From positions 5,341 to 69,340 of the forward strand of contig CAKTMW010000003.1 in the NCBI GenBank assembly GCA_934574095.1: a DNA stretch of 64,000 nt. Direction: 5' to 3'. The notes below the pieces were generated by a model. That model made no database searches. It was not told where the DNA came from and was given only the letters and a program-made list of their open reading frames with translations. Both the position numbers and the translations under genes were made by a program. Shown piece by piece: positions 34,587-43,548 of this stretch (the first letter of the stretch is position 1; each line of letters begins with the position of its first letter). Source of the DNA: an uncultured Oscillospiraceae bacterium (GTDB lineage: Bacteria; Bacillota; Clostridia; Oscillospirales; Oscillospiraceae).

Positions 34587-35330
34587 ATGGGAAAGATCAT
34601 CGCTGTGGTGTCCGGCAAGGGCGGCACAGGCAAGACCTCCCTCACCGCCTGCGTGGGCCTGGCCCTGGCGGAAATGGGCTATGAGACCCTGGCGCTGGAC
34701 TGCGACATTACGCTGCGGAACCTGGATTTGGCCCTGGGCCTGTCCGACAGCGCCGCCATGGACTTCTCCGACGTGCTGGAGGGCCGATGTACCCTGGCGG
34801 AAGCCGCCGTCCGGCACCGGAAATACCCCAAGCTATCCCTGCTGGCCGCGCCGCTGGCTCCTGTGGGGGCGCGGTTCTCCCAGACCGCCATGCAGGCGCT
34901 GGGACAGGCCATCCGCCAGCAGTACGACTACTGCCTCATTGACGCCCCGGCGGGATTGGGCCAGGGCTTTCAACTGGCCACCGCCGCCGCCGACAGCGTG
35001 ATCGTCGTCACCACCACCGACCCCGCCGCCCTGCGGGACGCCCAGCGCACCGTCATGGAGCTGCGGCGCTTCCCCGCCGGACAGGTCCATCTGGTGGTGA
35101 ACCGGGTGCGGAAGAAAATGCTGAAGGCGCTCCACGCCACCATCGACGACGCCATGGACACGGCGGGCCTTCCCCTGCTGGGGGTGATCCCAGAGGACAC
35201 CGACGTGCCACTGGCGCTGAACCGGGGTATTCCGCTGCGGGATATGAACTACTACGCCCAGCGGGCCTATGACAACATTGCCAAACGTATCACCGGCAAG
35301 CGCGTCCCCCTGATGCGGGCCCGGTGGTAA
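34587..35330 (+). CDS. MinD-like ParA-family ATPase
   Basis: The 247-residue protein starts behind GAAAGGAG. It has the deviant Walker A VVSGKGGTGKTS, the switch DCDITLRNLDLALGL, Walker B CLIDAPAGLGQGF and NRVRKKMLKALHATIDDAMD with EDTDVPLALNRGIPL; these read most like MinD. No MinC or MinE gene is adjacent and the usual C-terminal amphipathic membrane helix is short (NIAKRITGKRVPLMRARW). It could place the division site or position another structure. It precedes mgsA, as minD often does in clostridia. Confidence 0.8.
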   Translation: MGKIIAVVSGKGGTGKTSLTACVGLALAEMGYETLALDCDITLRNLDLALGLSDSAAMDFSDVLEGRCTLAEAAVRHRKYPKLSLLAAPLAPVGARFSQTAMQALGQAIRQQYDYCLIDAPAGLGQGFQLATAAADSVIVVTTTDPAALRDAQRTVMELRRFPAGQVHLVVNRVRKKMLKALHATIDDAMDTAGLPLLGVIPEDTDVPLALNRGIPLRDMNYYAQRAYDNIAKRITGKRVPLMRARW

Positions 35331-35369
35331 ACAAGATACATCACTACTCAGTAAAGGAGCTGAAACCAT

Positions 35370-35786
35370 ATGAATATCGCCCTGATCGCCCACGACAACC
35401 GCAAAGAGCTGATGGTGCAGTTCTGCACCGCCTACTGCGGCATTCTGGCACAGCACACCCTGTGCGCCACCGCCAACACCGGCAAGCAGGTGCAGGAGGC
35501 CACCGGCCTGAAGGTCCACCGTTTTCTGACCTTTGAAAACGGCGGCGGCCAGCAGATCGCCGCCCGCATCGCCTACAACGAGATCGATATGGTGCTGTGC
35601 TTCGACGACCCCAACAAGCGCACCACCCACGAGGACATTCTGTATATCGCCAAGCTGTGCGACAAGAACAACATCCCCTTCGCCAGCAACGTGGCCACCG
35701 CCGAGATGCTGGTGCTGGGCCTGGCACGGGGCGATCTGGACTGGCGCGACATCGTCAATCCCAAGACCAAGCCCTTCACGGCGTAA
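35370..35786 (+). CDS. mgsA: Methylglyoxal synthase
   Basis: The 138-residue protein converts dihydroxyacetone phosphate to methylglyoxal plus phosphate, a bypass used when phosphate is short. The MGS-like fold shows IALIAHDNRKELMVQFC, the phosphate-binding TANTGKQVQEATGL, HRFLTFENGGGQQIAARIA and MVLCFDDPN, where other members have a similar aspartate loop. NIPFASNVATAEML closes the active site. It starts 39 bases after the MinD-like gene. Confidence 0.92.
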   Translation: MNIALIAHDNRKELMVQFCTAYCGILAQHTLCATANTGKQVQEATGLKVHRFLTFENGGGQQIAARIAYNEIDMVLCFDDPNKRTTHEDILYIAKLCDKNNIPFASNVATAEMLVLGLARGDLDWRDIVNPKTKPFTA

Positions 35787-35799
35787 GGGACGAGGCACA

Positions 35800-35972
35800 C
35801 CTCCAAAAGCCTCCCTCTGCGAGGGAGGTGGCGCGAAGCGCCGGAGGGAGAGAATAAAAAACTTAAATTCTCTCCCCCAGTCTCGCTTGCGCTCGACAGC
35901 CCCCTCACAGAGGGGACCAAGGACGGATTCCCACGACAGTGACATCGGTTACTGTCTCGGAATGACAGCGCA
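35800..35972. repeat. Family B unit followed by family C unit
   Basis: CCTCCCTCTGCGAGGGAGG, GCGCGAAGCGC, TCTCTCCCCC, TCGCTTGCGCTCGA and CCCCCTCACAGAGGGG, then GGATTCCCACGACAGTGACA and GGAATGACAG. Confidence 0.8.
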
Positions 35973-36019
35973 CACAGTATTTTCCCTAACAGCAACAAAC
36001 AACAAGGAGAGAGAAAACA

Positions 36020-36514
36020 TTGATACAAACCGCTTTGAACTGGTTGTACGACAACCTCTATAACTACATGATCCCCGTGTGCGGCCTGTGTGTGCTGCGG
36101 GTGATCGTCAGCTTTCTGGAACTGGGCCACATGAAGCGCCTGCGGGACAAGAAGTTTGTCTTCCGCCGGGTGGGCACCCAGTACCGGGACATCGGCGCGT
36201 TTACCGGCCTGTTCATCGGCAGCGTCCTCATCTGCCTGCTGCCCAAGCTGGGTCTGCTGCTGGCCGTGGTGGCGGCGGGCCTGACGGTGCTGGGCTATCA
36301 GATCGGCAAGCGCAAGGGCGACGAGGCCGACCGCATCTGGCAAGAGGTAGTCAACGAACTGGCCGAGAGCGAGGACGGCCACAAGGTCAACGCCCTCAGC
36401 GTCGAGAGCAACATCCACGGTCTCATCGACACGCTGGATATGTATGACAAGGAAGAATTCCCCGCTCCGGAAGAGCCCGCCGAAGAAGCGACGTCCGCCG
36501 ACAGCGAAGAATAA
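36020..36514 (+). CDS. Small membrane protein of unknown function
   Basis: This 164-residue protein starts at TTG 36020 behind AAGGAGAGAG. It has one membrane helix near residues 15-35 (YMIPVCGLCVLRVIVSFLEL), a basic loop, and a hairpin of two helices at about 58-95 (IGAFTGLFIGSVLICLLPKL, LLLAVVAAGLTVLGYQIG). A long acidic cytosolic tail is rich in Glu/Asp/Pro. I do not recognise the family. It sits 16 bases before hisS, so both are probably on one transcript. Confidence 0.7.
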   Translation: MIQTALNWLYDNLYNYMIPVCGLCVLRVIVSFLELGHMKRLRDKKFVFRRVGTQYRDIGAFTGLFIGSVLICLLPKLGLLLAVVAAGLTVLGYQIGKRKGDEADRIWQEVVNELAESEDGHKVNALSVESNIHGLIDTLDMYDKEEFPAPEEPAEEATSADSEE

Positions 36515-36530
36515 AGAGAGGAAGATACCC

Positions 36531-37886
36531 ATGGAGAAGATGAAGCCCCGGACGCTATCCGGGTTTATGGAGCTGCTGCCCGCCCCCCAGCAGCAGATGG
36601 AGCGGATAATGGACATCCTCCGCAGGACTTACAGCCTGTACGGCTTTACCCCGCTGGACACCCCCCTCATCGAGGCCAGCGAGGTGCTGCTGGCCAAGGG
36701 CGGCGGCGAGACGGAAAAGCAGATCTACCGCTTCACCAAGGGCGACGCCGACCTGTCCCTGCGGTTCGATTTGACGGTGCCGCTGGCCAAGTACGTGGCG
36801 CTGCACTACAATGAGCTGAGCTTCCCCTTCCGCCGCTATCAGATCGGCAAGGTCTACCGCGGTGAGCGGGCTCAGCGGGGCCGCTTCCGGGAGTTCTATC
36901 AGGCCGACATCGACGTGATCGGCGACGGCAAGCTGGACATCACCAACGAGGCGGAAATTCCCGCCATCATCTACCAGACCTTTACCGAGCTGGGATTGAA
37001 GCGGTTTCAGATCCGCGTCAACAACCGCCGCATCCTTAACGGCTTTTACGCCATGCAGGGTCTGACGGAGCGCTCCGGCGACATTATGCGCACCGTGGAC
37101 AAGCTGGACAAGATCGGCCCGGAGAAGGTGCGCACCCTCCTGATGGACGACGTGGGCCTGACCGATGAGCAGGCGGCGGAAATTCTGAAGTTCATCGCCA
37201 TCACCGGCGGCAACGAGCAGGTCATCGCCGCGCTGGAGGGCTACGCAGGCCGGAACGAGGTCTTTGACGAGGGTCTGGACCAGCTGAAGACCGTGGTGAA
37301 GTACCTCTCCTCCTTCGGCGTGCCGGAGGAAAACTTCGCCGTAGACCTGACCATTGCCCGGGGCCTCGACTACTACACCGGCACGGTGTACGAGACCACG
37401 CTGCTGGATCATCCGGAGATCGGCTCCGTCTGCTCCGGCGGCCGGTACGACAATCTGGCGGAGTACTACACCGACAAGCAGCTGCCCGGCGTGGGTATCT
37501 CCATCGGCCTGACCCGGCTGTTCTACGTGCTGGGCGAGCAGAAGATGCTGAACGACAACCTGCCCACCGCGCCCTGTGATGTGCTGGTGCTGCCCATGAC
37601 GGAGGAACTGTCCCCCGCCATCGACGCCGCCACAGCCCTGCGCCGCGCCGGTATCCGCACCCAGCTGTACACCGAGCCCAAGAAGTTCAAGGCCAAGATG
37701 AACTACGCCGACAAGCTGGGCGTCCCCTATGTCCTGTTCCTGGGCGAGGATGAGATCGCCGTCGGCATGGTGTCCTGCAAGAACATGACCACCGGCGCAC
37801 AAACCAAGCTCCCCGTGGCCGACGCCATCCTCCTGATCCGCGACGACCTGGCGGAACGAAATAAGGGCAAGGTTATTGTGGAGTGA
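36531..37886 (+). CDS. hisS: Histidine--tRNA ligase
   Basis: The 451-residue class II synthetase starts at ATG 36531 behind AGAGAGGAAG. Motif 1 region: SGFMELLPAPQQQMERIMDI. Motif 2: YRGERAQRGRFREFYQADID. Histidine A motif: ARGLDYYTGTVYE. Motif 3: GVGISIGLTRLFYVL. The C-terminal anticodon-binding domain begins near 355 (CDVLVLPMTEELSPAIDAAT). aspS follows after a 299-base gap filled by mosaic repeat E5. Confidence 0.95.
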   Translation: MEKMKPRTLSGFMELLPAPQQQMERIMDILRRTYSLYGFTPLDTPLIEASEVLLAKGGGETEKQIYRFTKGDADLSLRFDLTVPLAKYVALHYNELSFPFRRYQIGKVYRGERAQRGRFREFYQADIDVIGDGKLDITNEAEIPAIIYQTFTELGLKRFQIRVNNRRILNGFYAMQGLTERSGDIMRTVDKLDKIGPEKVRTLLMDDVGLTDEQAAEILKFIAITGGNEQVIAALEGYAGRNEVFDEGLDQLKTVVKYLSSFGVPEENFAVDLTIARGLDYYTGTVYETTLLDHPEIGSVCSGGRYDNLAEYYTDKQLPGVGISIGLTRLFYVLGEQKMLNDNLPTAPCDVLVLPMTEELSPAIDAATALRRAGIRTQLYTEPKKFKAKMNYADKLGVPYVLFLGEDEIAVGMVSCKNMTTGAQTKLPVADAILLIRDDLAERNKGKVIVE

Positions 37887-37889
37887 AAG

Positions 37890-38115
37890 GGTGTTTCGTC
37901 TGTCGTCCCAAAGGCCCCCTCTGAGAGGGGGCTGTCGAGCGCAAGCGAGACTGGGGGAGAGAATTCTCTCCCTCCGTCGGGGCGTTAAGAAAACATGCCG
38001 GTGGCATGTTTTTAGTCCCGATCTCGGCGGCTATGCCGCCGTAGCGTCTATCTGCGCTTGCATAGCATGACGCGGCCAAAAGTACCTCGTCCCCGCAGGG
38101 ACGAAATCCCCTCGC
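37890..38115. repeat. Mosaic family E copy with B and G modules inside (E5)
   Basis: GGTGTTTCGTCTGTCGTCCC is an E left end. It is interrupted at about 37911 by a B unit (CCCCCTCTGAGAGGGGG ... TCTCCCTCCGTC), then a G module (AAACATGCC-GGT-GGCATGTTT, TCGGCGGCTATGCCGCCG). It resumes as an E right end (GCGGCCAAAAGTACCTCGTC and CCGCAGGGACGAAA). This is the clearest nested copy. Confidence 0.75.
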
Positions 38116-38185
38116 AAAACAACAACTCCCCGTAATATCCCATTCAGATTATACAAACCATTATCATAAAAGGAGAAAAAACAGT

Positions 38186-39964
38186 ATGATGCAGATGCGT
38201 ACACATACCTGCAACGAGCTGCGCCTGGAACACGTAGGCCAGCAGGTAAAGATCGTGGGCTGGATGGAAAACGTCCGTGCCGTGGGCCAGAACTTCGCCT
38301 TTGTGGTGCTGCGCGACTTCTACGGCACCACCCAGGTGGTGGTGGAGAACGAGGAGATGATGAACATCATCAACGGTCTCAACAAGGAGTCCACCATCTC
38401 CGTAGAGGGTGTCGTTCGCGAACGCGCCAGCAAGAACCCCAAGCAGGCCACCGGCGACGTGGAGGTGGTCCCCAGCAAGATCGAGGTGCTGGGCCGCTGC
38501 CGCTACAACTCCCTGCCCTTCGAGATCAACCGCAGCCGCGAGGCCGACGAGACCGCCCGTCTCAAGTACCGCTTCCTGGACCTGCGCAACCCCGCCGTGA
38601 AGCAGAATATTATCCTGCGCTGCCAGGTGGTGGCCGCCCTCCGCGCCGCCATGACCGAGCACGGCTTCCTGGAGATCACCACCCCCATCCTGACCGCCAG
38701 CTCCCCTGAGGGCGCCCGCGACTATCTGGTGCCCGCCCGCAAGCATCCCGGCAAGTTCTACGCGCTGCCTCAGGCGCCCCAGCAGTTCAAGCAGCTGCTG
38801 ATGACCTCCGGCTTTGACCGCTACTTCCAGATCGCGCCCTGCTTCCGCGACGAGGATGCCCGCGGCGACCGCTCCCCCGGCGAGTTCTATCAGCTGGATA
38901 TGGAGATGGCCTTCGCCACCCAGGATGACGTGTTCGCCGTGCTGGAGGACGTGCTGCCTCCCATCTTCGCCAAGTTCGGCACCTACAACGTGGCCTCCAG
39001 CGCACCCTTCCGCCGCATCGCCTACAACGACGCCATGGAGACCTACGGCTCCGATAAGCCCGACCTGCGCATCGATCTGACCTGCAAGAACGTGACCGGG
39101 CTGTTCGCCGACAGCGAGTTCGAGGCCCTGAAGGGCCAGACCGTGAAGATGGTGGACATCACCAACTGCACCCTGACCCGCAAGCAGATTGAAAAGCTGC
39201 TGACCGACTGCGAGGTGCAGTCCGGCTCCAAGGGCTACTGGTTCAAGGTGGACGAGAACGGCGAGCTGGCCGGCGGCATCGCCAAGTTTGTCTCCGGCAA
39301 GAAGGACGAGCTGGCCAAGGTGCTGGAGTTGAAGCCCAACACGCTGGTGGTGGTGGCCGCCGGTCAGTACGCCACCAAGTCCGTGGGCGTGATGATCAAG
39401 ACCTTCGGCGCCGCCTGCGAGGGCCACATGGACAAGGAGCGCTACGAGTTCTGCTGGATCGTGGACTTCCCCATGTACGAGATCGGCGACGAGTCCGGCG
39501 AGCTGGAGTTCTGCCACAACCCGTTCTCCATGCCCAACGGCGGCATGGAGGTGCTGCTGAAGGCCGAGCGGGGCGAGATGGATCCGCTGGACATCTACGC
39601 CAACCAGTACGACCTGGTGTGCAACGGCGTAGAGCTTAGCTCCGGCGCGGTCCGTAACCACGACCCGGAGATCATGATCAAGGCCTTCGAGCTGGTGCGT
39701 CTGGGCGAGGAGGACGTGAAGAAGAAGTTCCCCGCCATGTACAACGCCTTCTGCTACGGCGCACCTCCCCACGCCGGTATCGCGCCGGGCGTGGACCGCA
39801 TGGTGATGCTGCTGGCGGGCGAGAGCTCCATCCGCGAGATCATCCCGTTCCCCATGAACAAGAACGCCCAGGATATCATGATGGGCGCGCCCTCCACCGT
39901 CGAGCAGAAGCAGCTGGACGAGCTGCACATCGCCATCGTCGGCGAGGTGGAAAAGGACGACTGA
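38186..39964 (+). CDS. aspS: Aspartate--tRNA ligase
   Basis: The 592-residue bacterial-type class IIb synthetase has an N-terminal OB fold (VKIVGWMENVRAVGQNFAFV), motif 1 near ITTPILTASSPEGARDYLVP, and motif 2 (FDRYFQIAPCFRDEDARGDR followed by SPGEFYQLDMEM). The inserted GAD domain spans about 290-420. Motif 3 is GIAPGVDRMVMLLAGESSIR. Start ATG 38186 follows AAAAGGAGA. It forms the common hisS-aspS pair. Confidence 0.97.
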   Translation: MMQMRTHTCNELRLEHVGQQVKIVGWMENVRAVGQNFAFVVLRDFYGTTQVVVENEEMMNIINGLNKESTISVEGVVRERASKNPKQATGDVEVVPSKIEVLGRCRYNSLPFEINRSREADETARLKYRFLDLRNPAVKQNIILRCQVVAALRAAMTEHGFLEITTPILTASSPEGARDYLVPARKHPGKFYALPQAPQQFKQLLMTSGFDRYFQIAPCFRDEDARGDRSPGEFYQLDMEMAFATQDDVFAVLEDVLPPIFAKFGTYNVASSAPFRRIAYNDAMETYGSDKPDLRIDLTCKNVTGLFADSEFEALKGQTVKMVDITNCTLTRKQIEKLLTDCEVQSGSKGYWFKVDENGELAGGIAKFVSGKKDELAKVLELKPNTLVVVAAGQYATKSVGVMIKTFGAACEGHMDKERYEFCWIVDFPMYEIGDESGELEFCHNPFSMPNGGMEVLLKAERGEMDPLDIYANQYDLVCNGVELSSGAVRNHDPEIMIKAFELVRLGEEDVKKKFPAMYNAFCYGAPPHAGIAPGVDRMVMLLAGESSIREIIPFPMNKNAQDIMMGAPSTVEQKQLDELHIAIVGEVEKDD

Positions 39965-39989
39965 GAGCGTTTCGTAACTTTATACTCAT

Positions 39990-40018
39990 AAAAAGAAGGG
40001 CGTTTGCCCTTCTTTTTA
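39990..40018 (+). terminator. Terminator of aspS
   Basis: AAAAAGAAGGGC-GTTT-GCCCTTCTTTTT. Confidence 0.9.
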
Positions 40019-40028
40019 TATGGGGATA

Positions 40029-40585
40029 TTTCGCGCTCCGGCGCGACCTACTTTTGTCAACAGTGACAAAAGTAGGCAAAAGCACCGGAAGGAACCAATG
40101 GTTTCTTCACTTCCTTGCGCGATACACTTTATACTGGATTGTAATTGCCTGCCGCACGTTCACGTGAGGTTTCCTCTTTCGTTTCGTAAAAGGATCGTCT
40201 CTGCACCTGCGCCGCTGCCGCTGAATATTACGCCGAAGAACCATATGCGTCTACCGTGCGGGCCGATGTGGGCATCGGCCCCTACGGAGTTCTATCGTAC
40301 CCTTTCGTAGGGCGGGGCCAATGTGCCCCGCCGCATAGTAAACGCAGCGGGTACGGTAACCATTCGTAGGGGCGGGGTTCTACCCCGCCCGCATGATAAT
40401 CACAACAGATTCGTTATACCGTTGTAGGGGCGGGCGACTCTGCCCGCCCTATCGGTAAACGCAGATTGTTCTTGCCCTGTCATTGCGAACCAGCGCGCAC
40501 ACTGGTGTGGCAATCCGTTTCTCCTTTTGTGAAAGCAGGATGCGGATTCCCACGTCGGCCCGCTGGGCCTCCTCGCAATGACACA
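40029..40585. repeat. Family E half copy (E6), family A units and a family C unit
   Basis: The E left half (TTTCGCGCTCCGGCGCGACC, ACTTTTGTC/GACAAAAGT, centre CGCCGCTGCCGCTG at 40210-40223) breaks into A units from about 40258. A C unit (TGTCATTGCGAACCAGCGCG ... CTCGCAATGACA) ends just before the nadE promoter. No gene. Confidence 0.75.
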
Positions 40586-40596
40586 CAACAAGGCCC

Positions 40597-40625
40597 TTGC
40601 GCTCTCACCGCCACTGTGCTACAAT
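40597..40625 (+). promoter_or_regulatory. Promoter of nadE
   Basis: TTGCGC (40597-40602), 17 bases, TACAAT (40620-40625). Confidence 0.7.
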
Positions 40626-40655
40626 AGACCAAATTTGAAAAAGGAGGCTTTCTCC

Positions 40656-41438
40656 ATGGAATTCAATGTACAGCTTCAATTGGCCGGGCTGCTGGAATGG
40701 ATGCACCAGCAGATGAATGCCTGCCACGGCAAGACCGCCGTCATCGGCATCTCCGGCGGAAAGGACAGCTCCACCGTGGCGGCGCTGGCGGTGGCGGCCT
40801 ACGGCAAGGAAAACGTCATGGGCGTGCTGATGCCCGACGGCGTACAGCCGGATATCGACTACTCCAACGGTCTGGTGGACGTGCTGGATATCCCCCACGT
40901 GACCATCAACATCCACGACGCCGTACAGGGCGTGGTGAAGGAGATGGAGCGGGTGGGGCTGACCCCCAGCCGCCAGACGCTGGTGAACCTGCCCAGCCGC
41001 GTCCGTATGGCTACCCTGTATGCCGTGGCACAGACGGTGGAGCAGGGCATCGTCATCAACACCAGCAATCTCAGCGAGGACTGGGTGGGCTACTGCACCA
41101 TTTACGGCGACAGCGCCGGGGCCTTTTCCCCGCTGGGCATGTACACCACCGAGGAGGTCATCGCCTTGGGCCGTGCGCTGGGCCTGCCGGAGCGGTTCCT
41201 CATCAAGCCGCCGTCCGACGGTCTGACCGGCCTCACCGACGAGGACAATCTGGGCTTTACCTATCACGCTGTTAACGAGTACATCCGCCGGGGCGTGGTG
41301 GACGAGAAGATCAAGGCCGACATTGACCATAAGCACGCCGTCAGCCGCTTCAAGTTCCAGACGCTGCCGGTGTATCAGAACGGCCTGCCCATCGTGCTGG
41401 AGGAGCCGACGGATTACTATAATCCCAACAAGAAGTGA
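40656..41438 (+). CDS. nadE: NAD(+) synthase, ammonia-dependent type
   Basis: The 260-residue protein starts at ATG 40656 behind AAAAAGGAGG. It has the N-type ATP pyrophosphatase loop GISGGKDSS, the deamido-NAD contacts LVNLPSRVRMATLYAVAQTV and NTSNLSEDWVGYCTIYGDSA, and KPPSDGLTGLTDEDNLGFTY. No glutaminase domain is fused, so ammonia is the direct nitrogen donor. It completes NAD synthesis. Own promoter and terminator. Confidence 0.95.
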   Translation: MEFNVQLQLAGLLEWMHQQMNACHGKTAVIGISGGKDSSTVAALAVAAYGKENVMGVLMPDGVQPDIDYSNGLVDVLDIPHVTINIHDAVQGVVKEMERVGLTPSRQTLVNLPSRVRMATLYAVAQTVEQGIVINTSNLSEDWVGYCTIYGDSAGAFSPLGMYTTEEVIALGRALGLPERFLIKPPSDGLTGLTDEDNLGFTYHAVNEYIRRGVVDEKIKADIDHKHAVSRFKFQTLPVYQNGLPIVLEEPTDYYNPNKK

Positions 41439-41440
41439 TG

Positions 41441-41468
41441 AAAAAGCTGCCAAAAGGCAGCTTTTTCT
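41441..41468 (+). terminator. Terminator of nadE
   Basis: AAAAAGCTGCC-AAAA-GGCAGCTTTTT. Confidence 0.9.
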
Positions 41469-41474
41469 TTTCCA

Positions 41475-42100
41475 GTGAAGAGAGAAGAGTGAAAAGTGAA
41501 GAGGTTTGGTATGCCGCCTGCGGCGGCATGTATGGGAAAAAACGGAGTGTACGCGGCGGCATGTGGTCATGCCGCCCTACGGAAGACCATCGATAGAATT
41601 TCCGCAACAGGAAATCCGTTCCCCTTGCCTCTCCCTTTGGGAGAGGTGGCCGAGCAAAGCGAGGACGGAGAGGGCAAACGATGACCATACCAAAAGACAG
41701 CCAAAACCGCCAGCAAGCCCTCTCAGTCACCTGGGGTGACAGCTCTCCCAAAGGGAGAGCCAAGGGCGGACAGGGTCGTCCGCCCCTACAGGCGAATTCC
41801 GATAGAACGAGCGTAGGGGCGGGGTTCTACCCCGCCCGTTCGGTTTACGATGACATATCTGTTAAACGGCAGGAGGGGTACCCCAAGGGCACTCGTTCCG
41901 CTTCGCTCCACAGCGCCCGCTCCTCCCCTACGAACGTTTACCACACCTGCTGCGTTCACTGTGCGGGGCATCGAGGACGCCGCCCCCTACGAAGTTCTAC
42001 CGGACCATTGTTAATTCATGCCGCCTACGGCGGCATGATTAAAATTGTGCCGCCTTGGCGGCACACCTCAATTTTTCACTCTTCTCTTTTCTCTCTTCTC
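41475..42100. repeat. Repeat block: families D, A, B variant, A, D
   Basis: D units frame the block (41475-41530 and 42015-42100). A B variant (CTCTCCCTTTGGGAGAGG ... CTCTCCCAAAGGGAGAG) lies at 41630-41762. A units follow, including the reversed GCAGTGGAGC module near 41880-41920. No gene between 41439 and 42168. Confidence 0.75.
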
Positions 42101-42104
42101 TTTC

Positions 42105-42133
42105 TTGTCTTTCCCGCCGGTATGTGCTATGCT
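42105..42133 (+). promoter_or_regulatory. Promoter of the radical SAM operon
   Basis: TTGTCT (42105-42110), 17 bases, TATGCT (42128-42133), 35 bases before the start codon. Confidence 0.65.
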
Positions 42134-42168
42134 GGGGACGGGAGCGCTGCGCTTCCAAGGAGGAATCT

Positions 42169-43548
42169 ATGAAACATATGACATTCCGCGAACGGCGCTA
42201 CCGCCGGGCACACCTGGACTGTGTGCGCCACATCACGCTGGACCCCAAAGGCCCCGGCGTGGTACGCATCCATATGATCCCGCCCCGGGACGAGACACCG
42301 GCGGCGCCCTTTCTGCTGCTGCTCAACGGCGCGCAGCTGGTGCCGCTGAATCTCAGCTGGGCCATCATGCTGGCCAATCTGATGGATCAGCTGCAAGCCT
42401 ACGAGGGGCAGGATCTGGCGGAGGATCAGTGGGAGGCCCTGCTGACGGCGGCGGTGGAGGAGACTCACCGCACCTATCCCCGCACCAAACGGCAGACGCT
42501 GGCCTCCGACCTGCACCTGATGCTGACCAGTCTGGTCGCCATCGCTCAGGGACGCGAGCCGGAGGCGGAGGTGGGGCTTCTCTCGCTGTCGGACTACGCG
42601 CCGGAGATGACCGCGCCCCACCGGATGGATCTGATGGTCAGCGCCATGGAGAAGGATGGCGGGTGGCACTGCAACCAGAAGTGCCTGCACTGCTACGCGG
42701 CGGGACAGCCTATGGGCGAGACGCCGGAGCTATCCACCGAGCAGTGGAAAACCGCACTGGCGCTTCTCCGCAAGGCCAACATTCCCCAGGTGACCTTCAC
42801 CGGCGGCGAGCCCACGTTGCGGAGCGATCTGGTGGAGCTGGTGCAGGCGGCGGAGTGGTTCGTCACCCGGCTGAACACCAACGGCCGCTTGCTGACGCCG
42901 GAGCTGTGCGCGGGACTCTATGACGCCAGCCTTGACAGCGTACAGGTGACGCTGTACAGCGCCGAGGGCAACATCCACAACCAGCTGGTAGGCACCAACG
43001 GCTTCAACGACACGGTGCAGGGCATCCGCCACGCGGTGGAGGCCGGGCTGATCGTGTCGGTGAACACGCCGCTTTGCTCCCTGAACACCCACTATGCCGA
43101 GACACTGCGATTCGCCCACAGTCTGGGGGTGCGGTACGCCACCTGCTCCGGGCTGATCCCCTCCGGCAGCGCCTGCGGACAGGAGAGCCGGGCCACCGCC
43201 CTGACCCCGGAGCAGCTGACGGACATTCTCCGTCAGGCGGTAGACACGGCAGAAGAGCTGGGCATGGAGCTGGACTTCACCTCCCCCGGCTGGCTGGAGG
43301 AGGAGACGCTGCGCTCTCTCGGCCTGAATCTGATCCCCAGCTGCGGCGCGTGCCTTTCCAACATGGCGGTAACGCCGGACGGCAAGGTGGTGCCCTGCCA
43401 GAGCTGGCTGTCGGACGAGCCGCTGGGCGACCTGCTCCATGACGACTGGGCGGACATCTGGAACAGTCCCCGCTGCGCTGCCATCCGGGCGGAGAGCGCC
43501 AAGCTGGAACACATCTGCCAGCTAAAGGGAAAGGAGGCGGCGGAATGA
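42169..43548 (+). CDS. Radical SAM/SPASM protein, putative peptide maturase
   Basis: This 459-residue protein starts at ATG 42169 behind CAAGGAGG. Residues 1-160 form an N-terminal domain with a hydrophobic core (PFLLLLNGAQLVPLNLSWAI) that could be a leader-recognition (RRE/PqqD-like) fold; this is an inference. The radical SAM core has Cys168-x3-Cys172-x2-Cys175 (CNQKCLHCY) and the GGEP-type motif TFTGGEPTLRSDL. The SPASM-like end has Cys392, 395, 410, 436 and 450 (CGACLSNMAVTPDGKVVPC) for auxiliary iron-sulfur clusters. It overlaps the next gene by four bases (ATGA). Such enzymes make thioether or carbon cross-links in peptides, so the Cys-rich tail of the next protein is the likely substrate. 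Confidence 0.85.
   Translation: MKHMTFRERRYRRAHLDCVRHITLDPKGPGVVRIHMIPPRDETPAAPFLLLLNGAQLVPLNLSWAIMLANLMDQLQAYEGQDLAEDQWEALLTAAVEETHRTYPRTKRQTLASDLHLMLTSLVAIAQGREPEAEVGLLSLSDYAPEMTAPHRMDLMVSAMEKDGGWHCNQKCLHCYAAGQPMGETPELSTEQWKTALALLRKANIPQVTFTGGEPTLRSDLVELVQAAEWFVTRLNTNGRLLTPELCAGLYDASLDSVQVTLYSAEGNIHNQLVGTNGFNDTVQGIRHAVEAGLIVSVNTPLCSLNTHYAETLRFAHSLGVRYATCSGLIPSGSACGQESRATALTPEQLTDILRQAVDTAEELGMELDFTSPGWLEEETLRSLGLNLIPSCGACLSNMAVTPDGKVVPCQSWLSDEPLGDLLHDDWADIWNSPRCAAIRAESAKLEHICQLKGKEAAE

Noticed and set aside
40140-40175. parS-like GTTCACGTGAG inside E6
   Set aside because: It matches only the centre of parS and is part of the E consensus. Other E copies vary at these bases, so ParB binding is unlikely.
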